A DNA stretch of 64,000 nucleotides from Pirellulales bacterium (GTDB lineage Bacteria > Planctomycetota > Planctomycetia > Pirellulales > JANQPP01). Position numbers and translations under genes: made by a program. The number at the start of each line of letters is the position of its first letter. Positions within the stretch are counted from its first letter, which is position 1. The notes below the pieces were generated by a model. It worked only from the letters and a program-made list of their open reading frames with translations, was not told where the DNA came from and did not search any database. Where the stretch lies: NCBI GenBank assembly GCA_028289405.1, contig JANQPP010000176.1:62001-126000 (forward strand), in the 5' to 3' direction. Of this stretch, positions 1 through 7,525 are shown piece by piece.

Positions 1-168
1 ACGGCAGCCTTGGGTCCGGCCCTGCAAGAGGAGGTCAAAAAGCGTGTCCCGGCGAAGCGGTTGGGGCAAACCGATGAGGTCGCCAACGCGGTGTTGTTCT
101 TGGCCAGCAAATCCGCCGGCTATGTCAACGGGCACGTGCTCACGATCGACGGCGGCATGACCGCATAA
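1..168 (+). CDS. fabG: 3-oxoacyl-ACP reductase, C-terminal fragment
   Basis: This is the last 55 codons of a short-chain dehydrogenase whose start lies left of the window. The visible part has the C-terminal SDR/FabG signature: a KRLGQTDEVANAVLFLAS helix followed by GYVNGHVLTIDGGM. FabG reduces 3-oxoacyl-ACP with NADPH in type II fatty acid synthesis in the cytoplasm. The acyl carrier protein and ketosynthase II genes that follow on the same strand support FabG rather than another SDR. The catalytic Ser-Tyr-Lys residues are outside the window, so the family call rests on the tail and the neighbours. Confidence 0.85.
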   Translation, partial: TAALGPALQEEVKKRVPAKRLGQTDEVANAVLFLASKSAGYVNGHVLTIDGGMTA

Positions 169-515
169 CGAGGCTTGGAAAGAAATCAACGCTGCCAGCG
201 AAACAGGTAACGGGGAGCCTACTCGGCGGCGATTCCCAGACAATGGGCTGAGCTAGACACCGCGCAAAAAAGCGGGTATATCATTAACCTTTCTTGTGGA
301 ATTGCTCTATTTTGTACGAGAAAACCGGCTTTTGGCTTGGTCCGCGCCCATGTGCAGCGTCGAGGTCTTTACGTGCCTCACGCCCCAATTCAGAAAATTT
401 TTGTAAACATCGCCGTGTGCGTAAGTTCTGATGGCACGTTCAGCCAAACTTTCGCCACCGATACACTTGGACAAATTTCAATACCTCTTTTTTCATAGTG
501 AGGAGATCCTTGAAA
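169..515. other. fabG-acpP intergenic region
   Basis: About 350 bases without a gene. It probably carries the acpP promoter, but I cannot point to a convincing -35/-10 pair. An AGGAG ribosome binding site stands at 501-505. An antisense open frame across this stretch looks like a shadow of acpP and fabF. Confidence 0.6.
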
Positions 516-752
516 GTGGCTTCCGTAAAAGAGCGCGTGGTGGATATCGTAGCCGAACAATTGGGCGTCGATAAAGACCGCGTCAAGGACGACGCCCAAT
601 TCATCAATGACCTTGGTGCCGACTCGTTGGATATCGTGGAATTGGTCATGGAACTCGAAGAAGAGTTCGACATCAACATTCCCGACGATGCCGCGGAAAA
701 GATTCAGACCGTGGGCCAGGCGATCGAATATATCGAGAAATCCCAGCAGTAA
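516..752 (+). CDS. acpP: acyl carrier protein
   Basis: A 78-residue acidic protein that carries growing acyl chains on a phosphopantetheine arm during fatty acid synthesis. The attachment serine is Ser37 in the GADSLDIVE motif, and length and helix pattern match ordinary AcpP. The GTG at 516 is preferred because it gives the usual AcpP N-terminus (ASVKERVVDIVAEQ) 10 bases after AGGAG. A TTG at 510 and a GTG at 498 are also in frame. It sits 10 bases ahead of fabF, in the conserved fabG-acpP-fabF order. It should be distinguished from the second, diverged carrier protein at 22814. Confidence 0.95.
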   Translation: MASVKERVVDIVAEQLGVDKDRVKDDAQFINDLGADSLDIVELVMELEEEFDINIPDDAAEKIQTVGQAIEYIEKSQQ

Positions 753-762
753 ATCTTCCTCC

Positions 763-2013
763 ATGAAACGCCGCGTTGTCATCACTGGGATGGGTGTCGT
801 CACGCCTTTGGGCTGCAAGCTCGAAGCGTTTTGGCAGCGCCTGCTCAACGGAGAGAGTGGCATTCACACTCTCCAGCTCTTTGATTCCTCGGAATTCAAG
901 GTCCATTTCGGCGGGGACATTCACGACTGGACCACCGAGGGTTACATCTCCGGGAAGGAAAGCAACCGCATCGACCGGTTCACGCAATTCGCCCTCGTGG
1001 CGGGCGTGGACGCGGTGCAAGATTCGGGATTGGAATTTACACAAACGGACCCTTATCGCGTGGGCGTGATTCTCGGTTCGGGCGTGGGCGGGCTGCATGA
1101 AATCGAGACCCAAGTGGAACGGCTGCTCCACAAAGGCCCCGAGAAAGTCTCCGCCTTCACGATTCCCAAGCTGATGGTCAACGCGGCCAGCGGCCAATTG
1201 TCGATCCATTTCGGATTGCGCGGTCCCAATGCCGCCGTGGCCACGGCCTGTGCCAGCGCGACCAATGCCATTGGCGAAGCCTTCAAGGCCATCCAGTACG
1301 ACGAAGCGGATATCATGCTCACCGGCGGTTCCGAGGCGGCCATTACGCCCATGGGCCTCAGCGGGTTCGCCAACATGAGGGCTCTATCCCAGCGGAATGA
1401 CGATCCTGCCGCGGCCAGTCGGCCGTTCGACGCCGACCGCGACGGCTTCGTGCTCAGCGAAGGTGCCGGGATCCTCGTGCTGGAAGAACTCGAACATGCC
1501 CGTGCTCGTGGCGCGCGGATTTATGCCGAACTGCTCGGCTATGGCGCCAGTGCCGACGCGGGACATATCACCCAGCCGGACGCCGAAGGCTCCGGGGCGG
1601 CATACTCCATGGAACGGGCCCTCTTCGACGGTGGATTGGCGCCGGAGGATGTTGATTACATCAACGCCCATGGAACCAGCACCCCCTTGGGAGACGTGGC
1701 GGAGACGACGGCGATCAAGCGGGTTTTCGGCGATCACGCGCGTCGTTTGTCGATCTCCAGCACGAAGAGCGAATTGGGCCACATGCTGGGGGCCAGCGGG
1801 GGTGTGGAACTGATCATCGCCACTCTCGCCCTGCGGGATGGAAAGGTTCCTCCCACCATCAATTACGACACGCCCGATCCCAAGTGCGATCTCGACTACA
1901 CCCCCAACGAAGCCAAGGAACGGAACGTGCGGGCGGTAATGTCCAACAGCTTCGGCTTCGGCGGCCACAATGCTTGCGTCGTGGCCGGCAATCTCCGCAA
2001 CGGCCACGCCTAA
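763..2013 (+). CDS. fabF: 3-oxoacyl-ACP synthase II
   Basis: A 416-residue condensing enzyme that extends acyl-ACP with malonyl-ACP. The whole active site is visible: nucleophile Cys163 (TACAS), His303 (NAHGTSTPLGD), Lys335 and His340 (STKSELGHMLGASGG), and the normal gating loop NSFGFGGHN near the C-terminus. These positions match E. coli FabF numbering. The ATG at 763 gives the standard KRRVVITGMGVVTPLG start, although there is no clear ribosome binding site. It is translated together with acpP. Its last 66 bases plus 87 bases of downstream DNA are repeated at 4151-4303, next to a decayed second fabF fragment. Confidence 0.97.
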   Translation: MKRRVVITGMGVVTPLGCKLEAFWQRLLNGESGIHTLQLFDSSEFKVHFGGDIHDWTTEGYISGKESNRIDRFTQFALVAGVDAVQDSGLEFTQTDPYRVGVILGSGVGGLHEIETQVERLLHKGPEKVSAFTIPKLMVNAASGQLSIHFGLRGPNAAVATACASATNAIGEAFKAIQYDEADIMLTGGSEAAITPMGLSGFANMRALSQRNDDPAAASRPFDADRDGFVLSEGAGILVLEELEHARARGARIYAELLGYGASADAGHITQPDAEGSGAAYSMERALFDGGLAPEDVDYINAHGTSTPLGDVAETTAIKRVFGDHARRLSISSTKSELGHMLGASGGVELIIATLALRDGKVPPTINYDTPDPKCDLDYTPNEAKERNVRAVMSNSFGFGGHNACVVAGNLRNGHA

Positions 2014-2100
2014 AGCTGTTCATCGTCAGAGCGGAGAAGTAGCAGGCGCTCGTCTTGCGCGCCACAATGCTCTGGCACTACACGCCACGCGTCGCAGGCA
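1948..2100 (+). repeat. direct repeat, copy A (fabF 3' end plus downstream)
   Basis: 153 bases that recur at 4151-4303 without indels. By eye I count five mismatches, about 97% identity. The first 66 bases are the end of fabF and the remaining 87 are non-coding. Both copies include the fabF stop codon. Confidence 0.9.
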
Positions 2101-2418
2101 TCTCTCGCTTCCCGCCGAGATTGATGTGACCGGTGTCTCGCAGGATTCCCCGTAACTGCAGGCGGTGACATGTTTGTTCAGACGCCTCTGAGTTAGCGCC
2201 GACGGGACCGACAACGCCCTCGCGACAGTTTACTGAACTGCTTCGTGCGATGGAACCGATTTCCGGACATGTCTTGAATCCGACGCAGATGTCACTGGAT
2301 TGCGGAACGGATTTTGCATTTATCAAAGGCAGCCTTAGAACAGTTAAGCTATTTTAGTGACCGCAGTTACTCCACCAGAAGATGGAGTGTGTTTTATACG
2401 CACACCAAGGGGGCGTTT
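2014..2418. other. fabF to lipoprotein gene intergenic region
   Basis: About 400 bases without a convincing gene. The first 87 bases belong to direct repeat A. The rest (2101-2400) shows no motif I recognise apart from the AAGGGGG ribosome binding site at 2407-2413 of the next gene. A long in-frame upstream extension of that gene from 2314 is considered spurious. Confidence 0.5.
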
Positions 2419-3033
2419 ATGAGCACTGACAATATGGTAAGTGCAATTCGCGTTATGACTGCCGTTTCTCTCTCGCTTTCTGGATGTGGTGGACCAGATG
2501 GAAGCTTGTCGGAGGATCCCATGAAAACTGAAAAACCCGAAGACGTCGTTGCCGTCAAACAATTTGCCGAGGAATACGCTGCCGCGTGGGCCAAGGGTGA
2601 TCCAGAACTTCTTCTCTCTTGCTACGCGGATGACGCGGTCGTGATTATGTCACTTGAAGAGCCAATCGTTGGAAAAGAAGCGCTTCGAGAACTGTACCAA
2701 CACGTCTTTGCAGCCCAGAAGACTGAAGAAGAAGGCGGTGGTATGGCCTCGATGGCGGAAGCGATAGGCTTGAATCCAGATGACTACACATGGACGACGG
2801 AGATTGGCGAGGGTACGACGGAAGTCTCCGGAGACTTAGGGTACCTTTGGAGCACTTACGCGAACATAGCTACGCCAAAGCCCGGCGTTGATGCCAAACC
2901 GATTAGGGACTCTGGGGTCAGCCTGCTCATCGTGCGACGCCAAGAAGATGGTGCTTGGAAAGTTGCCCTGGGGATGTCTACGAGGGGGGAAGACCCGGTG
3001 GCCGCGAGCCAACAGGACAAAACCGCACAATAA
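2419..3033 (+). CDS. SnoaL/DUF4440-like putative lipoprotein
   Basis: A 204-residue protein with a short N-terminus ending in a lipobox-like LSGC, so probably lipid-anchored at the membrane. Residues of about 45-195 resemble the NTF2-like SnoaL/DUF4440 fold: AEEYAAAWAKGDPELLLSCYADDAVV followed by a GKEALRELY helix and a strand-rich half ending in VRRQEDGAWKVALGMS. Such domains are small-molecule enzymes or ligand binders; the substrate is unknown. ATG 2419 is chosen because AAGGGGG lies 5 bases ahead; ATG 2434 would also keep the lipobox. It lies inside the interval bracketed by the fabF 3' repeats. Confidence 0.75.
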   Translation: MSTDNMVSAIRVMTAVSLSLSGCGGPDGSLSEDPMKTEKPEDVVAVKQFAEEYAAAWAKGDPELLLSCYADDAVVIMSLEEPIVGKEALRELYQHVFAAQKTEEEGGGMASMAEAIGLNPDDYTWTTEIGEGTTEVSGDLGYLWSTYANIATPKPGVDAKPIRDSGVSLLIVRRQEDGAWKVALGMSTRGEDPVAASQQDKTAQ

Positions 3034-3164
3034 TGATTCTGCCTGACCCCGAAGCACCAGGCTGACATTTTTGTCTTTAATAGGGCTGTTATTTGGTGCG
3101 GCACCGCGGCGATCCTTTGTGCACGCTAGCGGTGTGCATTACAAGAACTGAAATCCCAATATCG

Positions 3165-3713
3165 ATGAAGACCTGGATTGCACTGTTACGTGGGGTCAAC
3201 ATGGTCGGCAAGCACCGGCTACCGATGAAGGAACTGGTTCACCTGTTGGAAGAACTTGGCGCACGCGATGTGAAGACCTATCGCACAAGCGGAAACGCGG
3301 TATTCCGTCATCGAGGAAAGAATGCTGCTAGACTCGCGTCGAGAATTAGCGCGGCGATTGGGAAGTCATATGATTTCGAGCCGCTCGTGATGCTGCTTGA
3401 GTTGGAGAAGTTGGAGCGGGTCATTTCAGAAAATCCGTTTCCGGAGGCTATGTCCGAGCCGGGCTCGCTAGCGGTAGGTTTTTTGGAGGTCGTTCCCAAA
3501 CAACCGGACCTCGAAATGCTCGAGGCTGTGAGAAGGGAGAGCGAGCGATTCGCGCTGCACAATGACGTGTTCTACTTTTACGCACCGGAGGGATTCCACA
3601 AGACAAAACTAGGTGGAAAGCTCGAACGAGCTTTGGGTGTGGGTAAGTCAGGGACGGGCCGCACCTTGGGAACCTTGATAAAGGTAATGTCAATCGCCAA
3701 GGAATTGGGTTGA
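3165..3713 (+). CDS. DUF1697 family protein
   Basis: A 182-residue cytoplasmic protein matching DUF1697: it opens MKTWIALLRGVNMVGKHRLP, followed by MKELVHLLEELGARDVKTYRTSGNAVF, which is the family signature, and ends with the KTKLGGKLERALGV and RTLGTLIKV segments. Length is normal for the family. The function is not established. The start is placed at ATG 3165 because the family begins there; an upstream in-frame GTG at 3093 adds unrelated sequence. It is the second of two genes between the repeated fabF ends, which suggests acquired cargo. Confidence 0.85.
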   Translation: MKTWIALLRGVNMVGKHRLPMKELVHLLEELGARDVKTYRTSGNAVFRHRGKNAARLASRISAAIGKSYDFEPLVMLLELEKLERVISENPFPEAMSEPGSLAVGFLEVVPKQPDLEMLEAVRRESERFALHNDVFYFYAPEGFHKTKLGGKLERALGVGKSGTGRTLGTLIKVMSIAKELG

Positions 3714-4065
3714 GTCGCCGCTAAAGTTGATCGGTACGTTGCAGTTATTTTTTCACACGGCTAACTAACTCATGCGGTTCATCTGTTTGTTAACTGCCCC
3801 AGGGCGCTTCGGCGTGAAATTCCGAAATCCGCCGAGTCGCGTAGGTGGTGACAACCTCAACAGATTCGTGGAACCCAGAAAATGCGGAGGATGTGACACA
3901 CCGCCCGTGGATACCGAGTCGCCCAATCTGGCGGCGAATTATCGTTTTGTGTTCGCTAGTAACCACGAATACAAACGTCATTCTCGCCGATACGCGACTC
4001 AGGAACGGCCGGCTTTCGTGTTCGGCATCCGTTCCGAAAAAGTCGCCGGGGACCTCCAATCTACC
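3714..4065. other. non-coding stretch before the fabF remnant
   Basis: About 350 bases with open frames in several phases that show no recognisable protein. I see no motif. The stretch ends where similarity to fabF begins at about 4066. Confidence 0.5.
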
Positions 4066-4216
4066 GGCCTCCGATCAATTACGAAACTTTGGATCCCAAA
4101 TGCGACCTCGACTACCCCCTCCAACGAAGCTCGGGCGCGTGAGGCCCAGCAGCTTCGGCTTCGGCGGCCACAACGCTTGCGTCGTGGCGGGCAATCTCCG
4201 CAACGGCCACGCCTAA
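4066..4216 (+). pseudogene. fabF 3'-end remnant
   Basis: A decayed copy of the last ~50 codons of a fabF gene. PPINYETLDPKCDLDY can be read near 4067-4115. The frame is then lost by small deletions (74 bases stand where fabF has 87). From 4151 the copy is nearly identical to fabF, encoding SSFGFGGHNACVVAGNLRNG and a stop at 4214-4216. The upstream part differs from fabF mainly at synonymous sites (PKCDLDY is conserved with changed third bases), which points to a once-functional, diverged fabF allele rather than a simple copy of the neighbour. Confidence 0.85.
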
Positions 4217-4303
4217 AGCTTTTCATCGTCAGAGCGGAGAAGTAGCAGGCGCTCGTCTTGCGCGCCACAATGCTCTGGCACTACACGCCGCGCGCCGCAG
4301 GCA
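4151..4303 (+). repeat. direct repeat, copy A'
   Basis: Second copy of the 153-base repeat found at 1948-2100. It covers the end of the fabF remnant and 87 bases of non-coding DNA. Similarity fades after about 4310. Confidence 0.9.
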
Positions 4304-4392
4304 GCTCTCACCTATCGTAACGGTTAATGTGGCCGCTGCGAGTTTGGAATGGGCCAAAGTGCAAGAGGTGTCAACTGCATACGGAGAGCACT

Positions 4393-5328
4393 TTAATTCT
4401 TGTACTCTTGTTGCCGGTTGTCACCGCGTTTCTTAACATCCTCTCGGATTTTCTGTTTCATCTTCGCAAGCTTTTCGGGCCATTTGAAACTCGGTGATTT
4501 CTCAGGATTGTAATCGGCCAGATGGCCTTCCAGCCGGGTGGTCGGTTTGGTGTAAACCAACTTCGTCTTGCCGAATACTTCCTCACAAATGGAAGCCAAT
4601 CCAGGGTCGTATTCCCGCAGCTCTTCCCGCGTATCCACGTGGTTATGGTCGTGATCGGGCGGTCGGTTGTTGTTGAACCACGATTGCACACCCTCGGCAA
4701 AATACTCGGCCGGATTGACCGAAGCGTATTTACTTTTCCACAAGCCCTGAGCCATGGCTCGCTCGTAGGTTCCGCGAAGACGATCATCAAACGTCGGATC
4801 GAGATGGATCATGCCACGGTAGTGGATGTTGTGAGCGAATTCGTGGATCAGAATGTTCTCCGTGGAGTAAGGATCCCCCTCGTAAGCAAGAACATTCTCC
4901 TCGGCGCAAGAACAAACTGCTTCCTCGCGAGAGCCCCCCAATCCGCGCGCCCGTGCGTCCCAGTAGTCTTTCGGTTTTAGATGTGAGTACTCGGGAATGT
5001 CCGTCGTAAACTCCGAATGTGCAATCACGATCAATCTCGAACCGCTGGTGATCATCGCCTCGCGAAGATCTGGGCGCTCCGACAGCATCAGATCGACAAG
5101 GTAAGCTGCTTCCCTCAGCGCGTAATCATTGACTTTGTCCGAACTGACAATCGGGTATCCGCTTGCGTTGAGATACTTCTTGTAGAACGGGGCCAACTTG
5201 AGTTCCGCGGGCGGTGTCGTGACCCGGTATTCTTGTTCCGCTGACGATTCCGGTTCAGCGGCCATGCCGGGACGGTTCTCAGCGCAGATCAGGCATGGCA
5301 TTGCCGATACGATCGCGATGGTGGCCAA
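4393..5328 (-). CDS. secreted HExxH putative metallopeptidase
   Basis: About 311 residues with a hydrophobic N-terminal segment (LATIAIVSAMPCLICAENRPG) that looks like a signal peptide. The core holds a zinc motif HEFAHNIH about 195 residues from the end of the chain's start, then VNPAEYFAEGVQSWFN about 45 residues later, whose Glu could be the third zinc ligand. HExxH followed by a distal E(Y/F)FAE is the arrangement of anthrax-lethal-factor-like (M34/ATLF) gluzincins, so a peptidase is likely though the substrate is unknown. The C-terminal tail is Lys/Arg-rich. The start is uncertain: TTG 5328 and ATG 5301 are the choices that keep the signal peptide, and the frame stays open up to 5706 with no family support. 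Confidence 0.65.
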   Translation of the reverse strand: MATIAIVSAMPCLICAENRPGMAAEPESSAEQEYRVTTPPAELKLAPFYKKYLNASGYPIVSSDKVNDYALREAAYLVDLMLSERPDLREAMITSGSRLIVIAHSEFTTDIPEYSHLKPKDYWDARARGLGGSREEAVCSCAEENVLAYEGDPYSTENILIHEFAHNIHYRGMIHLDPTFDDRLRGTYERAMAQGLWKSKYASVNPAEYFAEGVQSWFNNNRPPDHDHNHVDTREELREYDPGLASICEEVFGKTKLVYTKPTTRLEGHLADYNPEKSPSFKWPEKLAKMKQKIREDVKKRGDNRQQEYKN

Positions 5329-5712
5329 ACGAACTCTTTTCCAGTAAAGAAATTCACACCGTAGAAACGATGAATCCGCCCACCCGGACGGTACAATCTC
5401 ACGCGAAACGACCGGGGCCACCGGCGCCACAGAACGACGCAAAAAAAGTGTGTCGTTCCCCTCAGGTACTCCGACACAAATGTTCGCGACGGTTGGTTCA
5501 GCCATTCGAGGGCTCCATTGAGGATGGTTCTCGGCTAAAGGTTTGTATTCGCGAGGATGGATCAAGACGCTGCTGACAACAAGCATCGTAACAGAAAGGG
5601 TGATGGCCGGAAGGTCTGCATCCAGACCGGCAACCGCCGCAGGCATTCTTTGCGGAATAACTTCAACCTCGTTCCAGGCAAACGTCACATTTGCCCCGGC
5701 GCACATGGACGC
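5329..5712. other. region upstream of the metallopeptidase gene
   Basis: About 380 bases. The minus-strand frame of the metallopeptidase stays open here up to 5706, but its translation shows no domain, signal or family feature, so I treat it as leader rather than coding. No promoter could be assigned. Confidence 0.4.
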
Positions 5713-6360
5713 TCACGCTGCGGGTTGGGATCGAGCGGAGCGCGGGGAGGGACTAACTTCGCTTGTAGCAACGGCCAGATCTGCTTCAAGTTCCTGGACT
5801 CGCCGTTGCAGTTGCTCGATGACTGGGGCGACTGCTCTATGTGGAAATCGCTTGTGTATATGTTGCGGGCAGTTGATGTCCCATGCCTCGATTTCAATCA
5901 GAATGGCTCTTTCGACCTTGCTAGGATATTCGGGATCACGGAGTCTGTCTTCCAGGGCAGTGTCTCCTTCCACAACCTTCGCCTTGCCCCACACCTTGAT
6001 GCGGCGGCTGTGGACGTAGTCCATGAGAAAAATGAAAGCCTTCGGGTTTTCCGAGAGGTTTCCCAGGCTGATGTACTGCCGATTGCCGCCGAAGTCGGCG
6101 AATCCGAGCGTCTTTTCGTCGATGACCTTGAGGAATCCAGGCGCACCCCCCCTGTACTGAATGTAGGGCTGACCATCGGCACTGGATGTGCCCAGGTAAA
6201 ACATGTCGAGATCGGCCAGGAACGCTTCGAGCTCCGAGGTGACCGTCGTTTGCCAGCTCCCTCGCGCCTCCATCTTGGAGTAGGAAGTCCGAGAACCCTT
6301 CTCCGTTTGGATGGCTTTGACGGCGGGAGTGAAGGCGATGTCGCTCGGATATGCGTGCAT
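5713..6360 (-). CDS. pyridoxamine 5'-phosphate oxidase-like (PPOX) flavin protein
   Basis: A 215-residue cytoplasmic protein with the split-barrel FMN-binding PPOX fold. DMFYLGTSSADGQPYIQYRG and GFLKVIDEKTLGFADFGGNRQY are the characteristic strands, and FIFLMDYVHSRRIKVWGKAKVV follows. A C-terminal helix (EQLQRRVQELEADLA) may be a coiled coil. Members oxidise or reduce small molecules or bind flavin or F420; the substrate is unknown. ATG 6360 has AAGGAA 8 bases upstream. It is the last gene of the TetR regulon: a TetR operator lies about 107 bases upstream and a strong hairpin lies in the leader, so it probably has its own promoter. Confidence 0.88.
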   Translation of the reverse strand: MHAYPSDIAFTPAVKAIQTEKGSRTSYSKMEARGSWQTTVTSELEAFLADLDMFYLGTSSADGQPYIQYRGGAPGFLKVIDEKTLGFADFGGNRQYISLGNLSENPKAFIFLMDYVHSRRIKVWGKAKVVEGDTALEDRLRDPEYPSKVERAILIEIEAWDINCPQHIHKRFPHRAVAPVIEQLQRRVQELEADLAVATSEVSPSPRSARSQPAA

Positions 6361-6419
6361 CTTGTGATTCCTTATTTGCTGCGTGGATTGGTCTGGATGG
6401 CTACGTTCGGGTGAGAAAC

Positions 6420-6458
6420 GGGGAGTCGAACCGAGCCACATACTCGGCTCGACTCCCC
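6420..6458 (-). other. strong hairpin between hydrolase stop and PPOX start
   Basis: Inverted repeat: GGGGAGTCGA (6420-6429), one mismatch, CCGAG, a 7-base loop, CTCGG, mismatch, TCGACTCCCC (to 6458), giving 15 pairs. On the minus strand it follows the alpha/beta hydrolase stop (6508) and the operator at 6467-6480, and it precedes the PPOX start. It could end the upstream transcript or act in the PPOX leader. The run after it is only GTTTCTC, weak for a Rho-independent terminator. Confidence 0.6.
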
Positions 6459-6466
6459 TCCACAAC

Positions 6467-6480
6467 ACAGACAGGTCTGT
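6467..6480. promoter_or_regulatory. TetR-family operator site 1
   Basis: Perfect palindrome ACAGAC-AG-GTCTGT upstream of the PPOX gene. The same half-sites occur at 8290-8303 and 8933-8946, each in front of a gene of this cluster, so it is very likely bound by the TetR protein encoded at 8331-8921. Confidence 0.85.
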
Positions 6481-6507
6481 ATTATTCACTTGCGAAGAAG
6501 TCTTGGC

Positions 6508-7470
6508 CTACTTGGTCAGTTGCGTGCCAAGAAAGTTGCGGATCAGCGTGGCGATCTTCACTCCATCCTCTTCCAGAGCGAAATGTCCCGTATCAAGCAA
6601 ATGGAATTCCAAATTCTTGAGGTCACGCTTATAGGGGTGGGCGCCTGCCGCAGGGAAGATCGCATCATTCTTCCCCCACACGATCAGCGTTGGCGGCTGA
6701 TGTTCGCGGAAGTATTCTTGCCATATCGGGTACAGCGTCGGATTGCTGCCGTAACTGTAAAAGAGGGCAAGTTGAACCTCCTGATTGCCGGGACGATCTA
6801 GCAGCGGTTGGACGTGCCCCCAGGTGTCGGGGCTAATGGTTTCCACGTTGCGGACACCGTGGGTGTATTGCCACTTCGTTGCTTCCAGCGTCAGCAGGGA
6901 TCGCAATCCGTCTCCTTGTTCCTTGGTGCGAGCCTTCCAGTACGCCTTGATCGGTTTCCAGAAATCATTGTCGATGCCTTCCTCGTAGGCGTTTCCATTT
7001 TGCACGATCAGTGTGTCCACTCGCTCTGGGTGCTTCGCGGCAAGTCGGAAGCCAACCGGCGCTCCGTAGTCCATCAGATAGATCGAATACTTCTTCAAAC
7101 CGACCGATTCGGTGAACTTCTCGACCACGTTCGCCAAGTTGTCGAACGTGTACTCAAACTCGTCCACGGACGGCATGGAACTGGAGCCGTATCCAGGATA
7201 GTCGGGGGCAACGACGTGGTACTTGTCGGCCAGCGCTGGAATCAGCTCGCGGAACATGTGTGACGAGGTAGGGAAGCCATGCAATAACAGCACCGTGGGT
7301 GCATCTTTGGGACCGGCTTCGCGGTAGAAAATATCGAGACCGTCGATCTTGACGGTGCGGTAAAAGACCTGCGGGAGTGGCGTCTTCGGCTCAGCCGCAA
7401 AGCCCAACGAGGCGGGGTAAATCACGGCAGCGAGAGCCAATGCGATTCCAGTCTTCGTGAACGTGGCCAT
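6508..7470 (-). CDS. exported alpha/beta hydrolase with Asp nucleophile (epoxide hydrolase/dehalogenase type)
   Basis: A 320-residue alpha/beta hydrolase with a Sec signal peptide (residues 1-26, cleavage after GFAA). The oxyanion motif HGFPTSSHMF is at about 64-73. The nucleophile elbow reads YLMDYGAPVG, with Asp134 where esterases have Ser. An Asp nucleophile is typical of epoxide hydrolases and haloalkane dehalogenases. The acid and base are visible in GKNDAIFP and DTGHFALEE. The preferred substrate cannot be told. ATG 7470 has GGAG 8 bases upstream. It lies 55 bases after the isochorismatase-like gene and is probably co-transcribed with it from the operator-controlled promoter near 8300, which suggests a role in handling a toxic or reactive compound. 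Confidence 0.88.
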   Translation of the reverse strand: MATFTKTGIALALAAVIYPASLGFAAEPKTPLPQVFYRTVKIDGLDIFYREAGPKDAPTVLLLHGFPTSSHMFRELIPALADKYHVVAPDYPGYGSSSMPSVDEFEYTFDNLANVVEKFTESVGLKKYSIYLMDYGAPVGFRLAAKHPERVDTLIVQNGNAYEEGIDNDFWKPIKAYWKARTKEQGDGLRSLLTLEATKWQYTHGVRNVETISPDTWGHVQPLLDRPGNQEVQLALFYSYGSNPTLYPIWQEYFREHQPPTLIVWGKNDAIFPAAGAHPYKRDLKNLEFHLLDTGHFALEEDGVKIATLIRNFLGTQLTK

Positions 7471-7525
7471 GGTTCAGTCTCCAAAGTAAGAGGGTGAACG
7501 AAAAAGAGATTGCTGAAGTTCGTCG

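Noticed and set aside
2314..2418. Upstream extension of the SnoaL-like lipoprotein by 35 codons
   Set aside because: It would bury the lipobox and ignores the AAGGGGG site in front of ATG 2419.
3772..4245. Open frames of 120-157 codons on the plus strand between the DUF1697 gene and the metallopeptidase
   Set aside because: Their only recognisable part is the fabF remnant read in one frame; the rest has no protein features, so I treat the region as pseudogene plus non-coding DNA.
5329..5706. N-terminal extension of the metallopeptidase frame by about 126 codons
   Set aside because: The translation shows no domain and would place the signal peptide in the middle of the chain.
6508..7470. Idea that the alpha/beta hydrolase is OleB, partner of the OleA-like enzyme
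   Set aside because: It has a signal peptide and belongs to the TetR regulon 20 kb away. The Asp nucleophile fits OleB-type haloalkane-dehalogenase folds only in a general way.
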